Source: Verrucomicrobiota bacterium (GTDB taxonomy: Bacteria > Verrucomicrobiota > Verrucomicrobiia > JABWAM01). From it: 64,000 bases of DNA. The stretch lies in contig JAHFSY010000004.1 in NCBI GenBank assembly GCA_023269615.1, forward strand, positions 96,015 to 160,014, written 5' to 3'. Shown here one piece after another: positions 25,049 through 31,930 of this stretch. The translations under genes were made by a program, and so were the position numbers. A model generated the notes under the pieces. The model searched no databases. It was not told where the DNA came from and saw nothing but the letters and a program-made list of their open reading frames with translations. Within the stretch, counting starts at the first letter, position 1. The number at the start of each line of letters is the position of its first letter.

Positions 25049-26482
25049 ATGAGCGCCCCGGTTCGTCTCCCTCCCCCGCGCAAGACGCGCATCATCGCCA
25101 CGGTGGGGCCCAGCAGCGAATCGTTCGAGCGCCTCCGCGAACTCGCCGAGGCGGGCGTCAATGTCTTCCGCCTCAATTTCTCCCATGCGAAACACGACTG
25201 GGCGCGCGGGGTCGTCACCCGGATCCGCGAACTCGAACAACACCTTGGCCGCCCGATTGCAATCCTCATGGATACCCAGGGGCCGAGCATTCGCACGGGC
25301 GAGCTCCCTGTCCCGCTCACGCTCGTCAAGGGGGGCATCTTCACCTTCACGGTGGGCGCTGAAAAACCCGACGACGGCCCTGGCGTGGGCGTGAATTACG
25401 ACAAGCTCGACGACGATCTTTCGGTGGGCGACACCGTTCTCGTGGACAATGGCGTCATTCGCATGAAGGTGCTGGAAAAGAAACGCGACCGCATCCGCTG
25501 CGAGGTGCTCACCCCGGGCATCATGGGGAGCCGTCGCCACATCAACCTCCCCGGTGTCAAAGTCAGCCTGCCTTCCATCACCGAAAAGGATTTCGTTGAT
25601 GTGCGCTGGGGTGCTGAGAACGGCCTCGACTTCGTCGCCCTCTCGTTCGTCAGGACGCGCGCCGACATCGAGCAGTTGCGTGAATTCCTGACCAGCCTCA
25701 GATCGCCCATGCGCATCCTCGCAAAGATCGAGGACCAGGAGGCGGTCCGGAACTTTGACGAGATTCTCCATGCGGCCGACGCCGTGATGGTCGCCCGCGG
25801 CGACCTCGGCGTGGAACTCCCTTTCGAGGAACTGCCCATCCTCCAGCGTCGCATCGTGCGATCCTGTCTCCGCTTCAACAAGCCCGTCATCGTCGCCACG
25901 CAGATGCTCGAGTCCATGATCGAGAATCCCATGCCGACCCGCGCCGAAGTCACCGACGTCGCCAACGCCGCGTATGAGCAGGCGGATGCCGTGATGCTTT
26001 CAGGCGAGACGAGCGTGGGACGTCATCCCGTGAAGTGTGTGGAAGCGCTCGACGCAATCACCCGTCGCATGGAGCGGGAGGAAGGAGCCAGCTTCACAAG
26101 CGAGGCTGTGTTCACCAATGACCGCCAGCGCCTTGTCGCATCGGCCATCATGCTCGCCAACGAATTGAAGGCGGTCGGTGTCGTGGTCTTCACCCACGCC
26201 GGCAACATGCCACGGATGGCGTCGTGGCTGCGTCCGCAATCGTCCCACATCTACGCCTTCACGCCGAACGAGACGATCTGGCGCCAGATGTGTCTCCTGT
26301 GGGGCGTGCGCGCATTTCAAATGGATTTGAAGGATGAGGACCCGGAAGTTTCGGTCCAGTCAGCCATCAAGGTCCTGAAAAAGGAAAATCTCGTGCAACC
26401 CGGCGACACCCTCGTGTTTCTTACGCAGGTACGAATGCACAACCAAGCTCACGACTCAGTCCAGCCGCGGAAGGTGACCTGA
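25049..26482 (+). CDS. pyk: pyruvate kinase
   Basis: A 477-residue glycolytic enzyme making pyruvate and ATP from phosphoenolpyruvate and ADP. Signatures: KTRIIATVGPSS at the start, FRLNFSHAKHDW, the B-domain insert (about residues 75-170), catalytic Lys in RILAKIEDQEAV, the Mg/PEP site MVARGDLGVELPFEELP, and ATQMLESMIENPMPTRAEVT. The ATG at 25049 is preferred over a TTG at 25013. The C-terminal allosteric domain is complete, ending in FLTQVRMHNQAHDSV. No obvious terminator follows. Confidence 0.96.
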   Translation: MSAPVRLPPPRKTRIIATVGPSSESFERLRELAEAGVNVFRLNFSHAKHDWARGVVTRIRELEQHLGRPIAILMDTQGPSIRTGELPVPLTLVKGGIFTFTVGAEKPDDGPGVGVNYDKLDDDLSVGDTVLVDNGVIRMKVLEKKRDRIRCEVLTPGIMGSRRHINLPGVKVSLPSITEKDFVDVRWGAENGLDFVALSFVRTRADIEQLREFLTSLRSPMRILAKIEDQEAVRNFDEILHAADAVMVARGDLGVELPFEELPILQRRIVRSCLRFNKPVIVATQMLESMIENPMPTRAEVTDVANAAYEQADAVMLSGETSVGRHPVKCVEALDAITRRMEREEGASFTSEAVFTNDRQRLVASAIMLANELKAVGVVVFTHAGNMPRMASWLRPQSSHIYAFTPNETIWRQMCLLWGVRAFQMDLKDEDPEVSVQSAIKVLKKENLVQPGDTLVFLTQVRMHNQAHDSVQPRKVT

Positions 26483-26627
26483 CCCAAATGGCACGAAGAT
26501 AAGCTCTTTCAGATGTAGAGGCCCTTCTGTGAAGCGCCGTTTCCATTCGGACTTATTTGCCTCCGGCGAATTGCGATTTACCGAACCACAACTATCAAGT
26601 CGCGAATCTTCATGCAGCCAATTCAAC

Positions 26628-26655
26628 TTGATATATGTATCAAATATGATATATA
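26628..26655. promoter_or_regulatory. nested palindromes, likely HigBA operator/promoter
   Basis: TTGATA-TATG-TATCAA is a perfect inverted repeat at 26628-26643. A second, TATCA-AATA-TGATA, overlaps it at 26639-26652. TATGAT inside could be a -10 box. It lies 7 to 34 bases before the toxin ATG and is AT-rich against its neighbours. HigA-type antitoxins bind such sites to autoregulate, so this is the inferred operator. Confidence 0.5.
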
Positions 26656-26661
26656 TGAGGA

Positions 26662-26986
26662 ATGGAGCATCGTCCGATTGCGGTAAAATTTTTCCGAACC
26701 GATGCCGGAAATGAACCTGTGAGGGATTGGTTGAAAAGCCTCCCCAAAGAGGATCGGTGAAGATATTCTCACTGTTCAATACCGATGGCCGGTGGGAAAG
26801 CCCTTGGTGGATATCCTTGGCGACCAGCTTTGGGAAGTGCGCTCCCGTCTTAAAAACACGATAGCCAGAACACTTTTCACGATTCACGGCCAGGAAATGG
26901 TCCTTCTTCACGGATTCATCAAAAAGACCCAAAAAACGCCCGATCAGGATTTAAAAACCACGCGTAAAAGAAAGGCACTGCTATGA
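26662..26986 (+). pseudogene. higB: HigB/RelE-family (Gp49-like) toxin, frameshifted
   Basis: Frame one reads MEHRPIAVKFFRTDAGNEPV then RDWLKSLPKEDR and a stop at 26758. Another frame resumes from 26756 as GEDILTVQYRWPVG, LWEVRSRLKNTIARTLFTIH, MVLLHGFIKKTQKTP and ends at 26986. Together they are a complete HigB-type ribosome-dependent mRNA interferase of about 110 residues, minus a few residues at the junction (relatives have several residues between KEDR and GEDI). A small deletion is the simplest explanation. Sequencing error or a programmed shift are alternatives. The downstream antitoxin is intact and overlaps the end by ATGA. Confidence 0.85.
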
Positions 26987-27273
26987 ACAGGAACAAACAC
27001 ATTGGAAGCGACTTGAGGGATTTCCTCAAAGACGAAGGGATTTTGGAAGAAGTCGAATCCCGAGCCGTTAAACGCGCTCTCGTCATGGAATTGGAAGCCA
27101 CCATGCACAAGCACGCCATGAGCAAGGTCCGTCTCGCCACCCGGATGCGCACGAGCCGCGCCGCACTCGACCGGCTCCTTGACCCGGATAACACCTCGGT
27201 GACCCTGACAACCCTGGAAAAAGCGGCTCTCGCCCTCGGTAGAAAAGTGAGAATTCACCTGGTTGCAGCCTGA
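26983..27273 (+). CDS. higA: HigA-type XRE antitoxin
   Basis: A 96-residue helix-turn-helix protein. The N-terminal helices (residues 1-40, DLRDFLKDEGILEEVESRAV) precede an XRE HTH at about 45-90: MSKVRLATRMRTSRAALDRL then LDPDNTSVTLTTLEKAA. This is the typical reversed-order partner of Gp49-like HigB toxins. It overlaps the broken toxin gene by four bases (ATGA). With the toxin frameshifted it would persist only as an autoregulator or as protection against related toxins. It is intact. Confidence 0.9.
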   Translation: MNRNKHIGSDLRDFLKDEGILEEVESRAVKRALVMELEATMHKHAMSKVRLATRMRTSRAALDRLLDPDNTSVTLTTLEKAALALGRKVRIHLVAA

Positions 27274-27469
27274 TGATCTGCCGCTGACGGATCATTTTGA
27301 TCATCGTGTGCAAAATGGCTCGGCGGGAGGAAAACAGGAGCTTTTTGGAATTAGGACACACCGATCATGCAAGCAGTGTTGAAATGTGAGAATTTGACCC
27401 GGCACCACGGCTGCGGTATGGTGCGAATACGCACCGTTCAACGAGGTTGGGACGGGCAATCTTCAGAAG

Positions 27470-27967
27470 ATGACCACGATCAAAACATATTTTAACCGTG
27501 GCGAGGCCAACCACGACATACCAATTCTTGAGGCCAACGGCGTCCAATGCTATCTGGCCGATGAAGATTCCACAATCTTTAGCGATGGGATTGGTGTCCG
27601 TCTCCGGGTTGAAGATGGTGATGTCCGAAGGGCCGCTGAAGTTTTGAAGGAGCAGCAAATGATTCACCCGCTCCCGACGATTTCAAAGAGCAAAGTCGGT
27701 CTGTTGGTTTTCACCTTGCTGCTTTTCACTCTGACCATACCCTGGCTTGTGGCTTCGTTTGGAGTTTCCATGTTGATCATCCTACAGGTGGGCTTGATCG
27801 TGGCGGGAGGTTTCTTTGTCATCTACCTCCGCCGTTGTCCGCATTGTGGCCTGCGCATGAAATACCACAATGAGTACATCGGGATTCATTATCGACCGCT
27901 CTACGACTGCCGAGGTTGTGGACGTGTCTGGAGCGGGCCTTGGCGCGATGCGGGCAGCGGCGGATGA
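27470..27967 (+). CDS. DUF2007-type domain with membrane helices and zinc ribbon
   Basis: A 165-residue protein in three parts. Residues 1-68 are a DUF2007-like alpha/beta domain (TYFNRGEANHDIPILEANGV, VEDGDVRRAAEVLKEQQ). Two hydrophobic helices at about 78-97 and 100-122 follow (VGLLVFTLLLFTLTIPWLVA and ILQVGLIVAGGFFVIYL). A C-terminal zinc ribbon is formed by CPHC and CRGC around residues 127-153. DUF2007 proteins are thought to be small signalling domains related to PII. No regulator or partner is visible. It stands alone between the HigA-type gene and a large inverted repeat. Confidence 0.75.
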   Translation: MTTIKTYFNRGEANHDIPILEANGVQCYLADEDSTIFSDGIGVRLRVEDGDVRRAAEVLKEQQMIHPLPTISKSKVGLLVFTLLLFTLTIPWLVASFGVSMLIILQVGLIVAGGFFVIYLRRCPHCGLRMKYHNEYIGIHYRPLYDCRGCGRVWSGPWRDAGSGG

Positions 27968-28040
27968 CCCGACCACGCACGTGGGCGTAATTGATTTTCA
28001 TTTTCCCTGCTCCAATTCACCCACATTCAAAAACCAGCAG

Positions 28041-28216
28041 CTAGTGTAGTGTTCAATAAATGAGTGGACCATTCCCCCGGTCCCACCACGGCGCTTTCGG
28101 CGAAAGCGCCCTACCTTTGCTTGGATTGCCGATGGTAGGGCGTGCTCGCCGAGCGCGCCGTCGGGGTGAGGACATGGAACGGGAAATGACCACTCATTTG
28201 ATGAACAGCACACTAG
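28041..28216. repeat. 176-bp imperfect inverted repeat, MITE-like
   Basis: The outer arms begin CTAGTGTAGTGTTCAATAAA and end with the near-complement TTTGATGAACAGCACACTAG. Both contain GAGTGG. Inside is a perfect 9-bp hairpin GGCGCTTTC/GAAAGCGCC and an inverted pair CGCCCTACC / GGTAGGGCG. No open frame is carried. The architecture suits a non-autonomous palindromic element. Confidence 0.7.
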
Positions 28217-28251
28217 AGGAGAGGAGAGAGAAGCCAGTGGCCAGCAGCCAC

Positions 28252-28740
28252 TCAGCTATCCTTCCTCGACCAATCGTAGGGAATCTTCTTCGTATGCGCG
28301 GGAAGACGAAATTCGTCGGGCTTGTCTGCGTTGTAGGGCTCGGTCACGGTGTTGATCACGATCGCCTCGGTGTCGCTGATGCACTTGAAGCCGTGGAATA
28401 CTCCGGGCGGGATCTTGACGACGATAGGGTTGTGTTCGCCTGCGAAAAATTCGTTGACGCTTTTGCGCGTCGGCGAACCCTTGCGGTCGTCAAAGCACAC
28501 GATCTTCATCATGCCGCGCACGACGAAGAAATTGTCCTCCTGCCTGCGATGAAAATGCCACGCCTTGGTGACGCCCGGGTAGGCGGTCGTCATGTACACC
28601 TGCCCGAACTTGTTAAAGAAGGGCTCGTCGCGCTTGAGGATTTCGACGAGGCGGCCGCGTTCGTCGGCATGGACGTCGAGGCGTTTGACCTGGATTCCGC
28701 GGATCCTCGGGTGGGGTGATGTGGCTTTGTACATTTTCAT
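28252..28740 (-). CDS. dTDP-4-dehydrorhamnose 3,5-epimerase-like cupin
   Basis: A 162-residue RmlC-type cupin from ATG at 28740. It shows IRGIQVKRLDVHADERGRLV, FGQVYMTTAYPGVTKAWHFH (the His pair of the active site is WHFHRRQ), GMMKIVCFDDRKGSPT and IPPGVFHGFKCIS. RmlC enzymes epimerise dTDP-6-deoxy-4-ketohexoses; a sugar epimerase or isomerase role is likely, but no rmlABD genes are adjacent. A frame seven codons longer starts at 28761. Followed downstream by the 28041 inverted repeat. Confidence 0.85.
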   Translation of the reverse strand: MKMYKATSPHPRIRGIQVKRLDVHADERGRLVEILKRDEPFFNKFGQVYMTTAYPGVTKAWHFHRRQEDNFFVVRGMMKIVCFDDRKGSPTRKSVNEFFAGEHNPIVVKIPPGVFHGFKCISDTEAIVINTVTEPYNADKPDEFRLPAHTKKIPYDWSRKDS

Positions 28741-28803
28741 GGGGAAATGCGGGCGGGGCATCCAGTAAATGAGCGTCCGCGTTTATTGTCGAGCACGGAA
28801 TGG

Positions 28804-29089
28804 GAACCCTTGGCCCCGATTTCTCCGCAGATTCCCTTTGACCCGTCGGAGTTTTGACAGGATTACAGGATTAACAGGATTTTTGAATGACATTCCACCG
28901 CGTCATTCTGGTCGTCACCAAAGTGACGACCAGAATGGCGCGGTCGGGCTCAAGTGCAGACTTTGCGACTTCGCGTCTTCTCGCCTCGCCGAAGCCTACG
29001 GCGTAGCGCGGGTGCGTGAGGCACGGGACCAAGGGAAAAATCTGCGTCTGCCTGCGTTGATCTGCGGAGAAATCGGGAATCAGGGGTTC
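28804..29089. repeat. composite inverted-repeat element
   Basis: This 286-bp gene-free stretch is bounded by imperfect inverted arms of about 30 bp sharing GATTTCTCCGCAGAT (28818-28832) and ATCTGCGGAGAAATC (29060-29074), with CCC/GGGTTC ends. Inside are a TGACAGGATTACAGGATT run (28855-28882), a long hairpin (28897-28944) and a piece of the 95-bp family core near 28979-29010. Its right edge supplies the stop region of the Rieske gene. Confidence 0.65.
28897..28944. repeat. 22-bp hairpin
   Basis: CATTCTGGTCGTCAC and GTGACGACCAGAATG are perfect 15-bp arms around CAAA. One T-G pair and ACCGCG/CGCGGT extend the stem to 22 bp. It could act as a transcription barrier on either strand, although no T-tract follows. 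Confidence 0.75.
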
Positions 29090-29405
29090 AGCCTGGCTTG
29101 AAGAAAATCTTCCCGGATTCAATCTTCACTGGATACGTTTTCAAATCCACGCAGACTGGAGCCGCCTTGGCTTTTCCGGTCGTGAAATCAAAGCGCCCGT
29201 TGTGCTTGGGGCATTCGATGATGTTCCCCTGCACGAAGCCGCCGGCGAGATGCACCTTTGCGTGGGTGCACAAACCATCGGTTGCAAAATATTGGTCGTC
29301 GGCCGTCCGATAGATGGCAAATGTCCGATCCCCCTGGTCGAAACGCATCACGTCTTCCTTTTCAATATCACCACTCTGGCAGGCTTCGATCCAATCGTCG
29401 CTCAT
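29088..29405 (-). CDS. MocE-type Rieske [2Fe-2S] ferredoxin
   Basis: A 105-residue soluble electron carrier. The Rieske cluster ligands are C46/H48 (GLCTHAKVHL) and C65/H68 (IIECPKHNGRFDF). The opening MSDDWIEACQSGDIEKEDVM closely follows the pattern of MocE-like ferredoxins of rhizopine-type loci. It lies 12 bases downstream of the desaturase-like gene, so it probably feeds electrons to it, as MocE is thought to do for MocD. A dedicated reductase is not present nearby, so a cell-wide ferredoxin reductase must be used. Confidence 0.92.
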   Translation of the reverse strand: MSDDWIEACQSGDIEKEDVMRFDQGDRTFAIYRTADDQYFATDGLCTHAKVHLAGGFVQGNIIECPKHNGRFDFTTGKAKAAPVCVDLKTYPVKIESGKIFFKPG

Positions 29406-29417
29406 GGCAATGTCCGT

Positions 29418-30500
29418 CTAGGCCGTCGCCATGGCGGCGGGTGCGTGGGTGGTGACGGGTTGGATGGCGCGCGGAAGCTGGCGCTGGACGTGATACGTGG
29501 GATCCTTCACCTGTTTCAACAACGCGGGAATGATTTCCCGGTAGGCTTCCAGAAGGCCGTTGTAAGGTTTTGGCATGTCGTCTTTCAACTCCCTGTGGAG
29601 TGATCCCAGCGCGTGATAGGGGACCATGGGAAACATGTGATGCTCGACGTGGTAGTTCATTTCCCAGTAGAGAAACCGGAAGACCGGGTTCATGTAAATC
29701 GTCCGGCAGTTGAGGCGATGATCCAGCACGTCCTCGGCAAGCCCCGCATGCTGGGTGAGCCCGAACACGACCATCAGCCACGCGCCGTAAAACGAAGGCA
29801 GCCCGATGTACATCAGCGGCAGAAAACTGCGGGTGGCGATCGCGCAGGCGATGACCGACGCATGGATCAGGATGTAAATGCGCGCGTTGCGGTAAACCTT
29901 GTGGCGTTCCACGTCGGGAATGTAGGTTGCCTCGGCGGGATTGAGGCGGCCAAAGCAATGCATCACCATCTTGCCGATTTCCTTCGGCCCGTTCTTGAGA
30001 CTGAAAAAAGCAAGGGCGATGCCAAGAAGATCCGGCGGGCGTGGCACGGCGATCTCCGGATCGCGGCCAACGATGATGGTGTCGGTGTGATGACGCGTGT
30101 GGCTCCAGCGCCACGGCACGGATTCGCGCAGCACCATGAAGGATGCGATTTCATAGACGACATCATTCATCCAGACCGTCTTGAAAGCCGTGCGATGGCC
30201 GCATTCATGCCAGCGCGAATCGGAGGGTGAGCCGTAGAGCACGCCGTATGCGGCAAACGGGAGAATGGCCCACCATGTTCCCCAGGTCATGTAGCCGAGA
30301 GTTCCCGTGATAACCAGGGCGGCGAACCAGATCAAGGTGTCGCGGATGGCAGGTCCATCCTTCCGCTGCATCAGTTCTTTCAGTCGCGAGCGCGAGATGT
30401 TGCACGCATACCACTGGGCGTCGGCGAGTCCGCGTTCTTCCGCGGCCTTGGTGTCCTTCCCGACAAGGCTGTAATCCCGCTTTGTGATTTCAACCGGCAT
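29418..30500 (-). CDS. membrane fatty acid desaturase/hydroxylase (MocD-like)
   Basis: A 360-residue integral membrane di-iron oxygenase. The three histidine boxes are HECGH (98-102), HTRHH (134-138) and HVEHH (284-288), with further histidines at TQHAG and DHRLN. Four hydrophobic segments flank them (for example AALVITGTLGYMTWGTWWAI). It is closer to the MocD/alkane hydroxylase-like branch than to acyl-CoA desaturases, since it is paired with a MocE-type ferredoxin. The substrate may be a lipid, alkane or aromatic methyl group; this cannot be decided. The ATG at 30500 is used in place of a TTG two codons earlier. Confidence 0.9.
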   Translation of the reverse strand: MPVEITKRDYSLVGKDTKAAEERGLADAQWYACNISRSRLKELMQRKDGPAIRDTLIWFAALVITGTLGYMTWGTWWAILPFAAYGVLYGSPSDSRWHECGHRTAFKTVWMNDVVYEIASFMVLRESVPWRWSHTRHHTDTIIVGRDPEIAVPRPPDLLGIALAFFSLKNGPKEIGKMVMHCFGRLNPAEATYIPDVERHKVYRNARIYILIHASVIACAIATRSFLPLMYIGLPSFYGAWLMVVFGLTQHAGLAEDVLDHRLNCRTIYMNPVFRFLYWEMNYHVEHHMFPMVPYHALGSLHRELKDDMPKPYNGLLEAYREIIPALLKQVKDPTYHVQRQLPRAIQPVTTHAPAAMATA

Positions 30501-30575
30501 GGTCAATTCTCGTTTTGAGGATAAGAAAAATGCCCCAAAAGAGTGTTGTTCTCAAGCGTATTTGCTTTCGGAATA

Positions 30576-30646
30576 TAGGAGCCGATGCCATCGGCGATCT
30601 CCGCACCTGCCCATCACTCCCGGTCGCCGTTGGCAACGGCTCCTAC
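30576..30646. repeat. REP family A, complete element
   Basis: A 71-bp element with the same loop as the 10154 copy (TCTCCGCAC, then CCCATCACTCCC). Here the left hairpin is GCCGATG/CATCGGC and the right hairpin is GCCGTTG/CAACGGC. Each arm pairs with itself, but the two arms no longer pair perfectly with each other. Its right end supplies the TAG stop of the HNH nuclease gene. Confidence 0.9.
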
Positions 30647-31065
30647 GAAATTCCGCCATCGTTGCCAGTCGAACCGGAATCCGATTTCTTCGGCTTCAGC
30701 AATGAGTCCAGTTTATCAAATGGATTGGCCACAAGCTGCGCCGGCTTCTCCTGGTCAGCCGGCGCTCCCTGGTAATATTTCCCGATGAGTGACTTCTCGT
30801 GCTCGTGATCGTGGCAGTACACGCAGAGCAGTTCCCAATTGCTGCCGTCGGGCGGATTGTTGTCGTGGTTGTGGTCGCGATGATGAACGGTGAGCTCCTT
30901 CAAACGCTTCCCCGAAAATTCGCGCCCGCAACTCGCGCAGACGTGTGGAAAAAGTTTGAGCGCCCGCTCGCGATAACCGCCCTCCCGGATTTCCCGGTCG
31001 CGCACCAATCCGGCAAGAACCTTCTTGTGCCGGTCAGCATCGGATCCTGAATTTTTAAGCGTCAT
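30643..31065 (-). CDS. yajD: HNH nuclease, YajD type
   Basis: A 140-residue HNH protein from ATG at 31065 (MTLKNSGSDADRHKKVLAGL). The YajD signature is present: ALKLFPHVCASCGREFSGKR, LTVHHRDHNHDNNPPDGSNW and ELLCVYCHDHEHEK, giving the Cys4 zinc ligands (CxxC twice) and the HHxDHxH catalytic core. The C-terminal tail after residue 105 is low complexity and ends inside the REP element, whose CTCCTAC provides the stop on this strand. The tail may have been altered by repeat insertion. Role in cells unknown; DNA nicking is the family expectation. Confidence 0.88.
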   Translation of the reverse strand: MTLKNSGSDADRHKKVLAGLVRDREIREGGYRERALKLFPHVCASCGREFSGKRLKELTVHHRDHNHDNNPPDGSNWELLCVYCHDHEHEKSLIGKYYQGAPADQEKPAQLVANPFDKLDSLLKPKKSDSGSTGNDGGIS

Positions 31066-31246
31066 ATACGCGTCTGCGGAGCAATCCCCATGCAATACAT
31101 CCACGAAAGGACTGGACGCAAGTCACGATATTGGTGGCGACGACCCATTTGATTGTTTCCGGTTGGATTTGGGAAGGTGCGGTTTGCTGGCTTATCGAGC
31201 ACATCCACTCGACGATCATTTTGCACGAGGCTGTATCCTGCCGCAA

Positions 31247-31726
31247 TCAGAGTGGCGTCCATCTTCGAAACATGGCGGCCTGGCCGGCATGCTGACCGTC
31301 CGCATCGAGAAGATTCCAGACGGTGGCATTCTCCACCATGAATCGGCGGCCCGATTTTGAAATCCTCACTCCCCGGTAATCCTCAATCCATCCCCTTGCC
31401 GTCACCCTCGCCATCAAACGGGCCCGCTCATCGCGATGGACAGCCTCCGCTGTAAGGCGCGACGGGATCCGCGTTAGCTCGGTCCATGACATTTCCCAAA
31501 GTTGCAGCGCCTTCTGATTTCCGTAGTTCAGGATCGGATCAGGTTCCGTGCCGTGGGACACCAGGACAAAATCCGCCTCGAACAAAAGACGCGCCCCTTC
31601 CTCCGGATTCTGCGATTGCGTCAAAAGCGGTCGGCCGGTCCAGTGATGGTGGCTGCGAAGGAGAAGCTCTGTGTGCGTAATGAGAAACGGATCCGTGAAC
31701 AAAGGACGGGCCACATCATGTTTCAT
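31247..31726 (-). CDS. MEKHLA-domain protein
   Basis: A 159-residue soluble protein made almost entirely of the MEKHLA domain, a PAS-like module. Visible signatures are LFEADFVLVSHGTEPDPILN, NYGNQKALQLWEMSWTELTR, PSRLTAEAVHRDERARLMAR and SKSGRRFMVENATVWNLLDA. Stand-alone bacterial members are presumed small-ligand sensors. There is no effector domain or clear partner gene. Start ATG at 31726 (MKHDVARPLF). Upstream lies a palindromic element. Confidence 0.88.
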   Translation of the reverse strand: MKHDVARPLFTDPFLITHTELLLRSHHHWTGRPLLTQSQNPEEGARLLFEADFVLVSHGTEPDPILNYGNQKALQLWEMSWTELTRIPSRLTAEAVHRDERARLMARVTARGWIEDYRGVRISKSGRRFMVENATVWNLLDADGQHAGQAAMFRRWTPL

Positions 31727-31793
31727 GAAATTTGCATCAAAATGATCAGCTGGATTGTTCGGAAGTGGAAAGCGGACTACGCACTGTGAAAGG

Positions 31794-31859
31794 GGTTGCC
31801 GAGCGCCGTAGCCGCCCTGTCGCGTCGCGCAACATAAGCGGCGGAGGCGCTCGGCAACC
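31794..31859. repeat. 66-bp palindromic element
   Basis: GGTTGCCGAGCGCC (31794-31807) and GGCGCTCGGCAACC (31846-31859) are perfect 14-bp arms, with an inner GCCGCC/GGCGG pair. It lies between the MEKHLA gene and the short open frame after the DUF3095 gene. Confidence 0.8.
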
Positions 31860-31870
31860 GCGAGCGCTCC

Positions 31871-31930
31871 TTACCCCTCAATTACCATTTTAATGCGTTT
31901 GGCCTGTGTCTTTCCAAGTTTATTTGTCAT
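31871..31930 (-). CDS. possible 19-residue peptide coupled to DUF3095 gene
   Basis: The ATG overlaps the DUF3095 stop as ATGA and reads MTNKLGKTQAKRIKMVIEG before a stop. The peptide is strongly basic. The ATGA overlap is the typical coupling geometry in this genome, but so short a frame may be chance or the stump of a gene cut by the palindromic element just downstream. Confidence 0.25.
   Translation of the reverse strand: MTNKLGKTQAKRIKMVIEG

Noticed and set aside
26456..26932. Minus-strand frame across the HigB region
   Set aside because: It runs opposite the recognisable HigB halves, has no start signal and contains no known domain.
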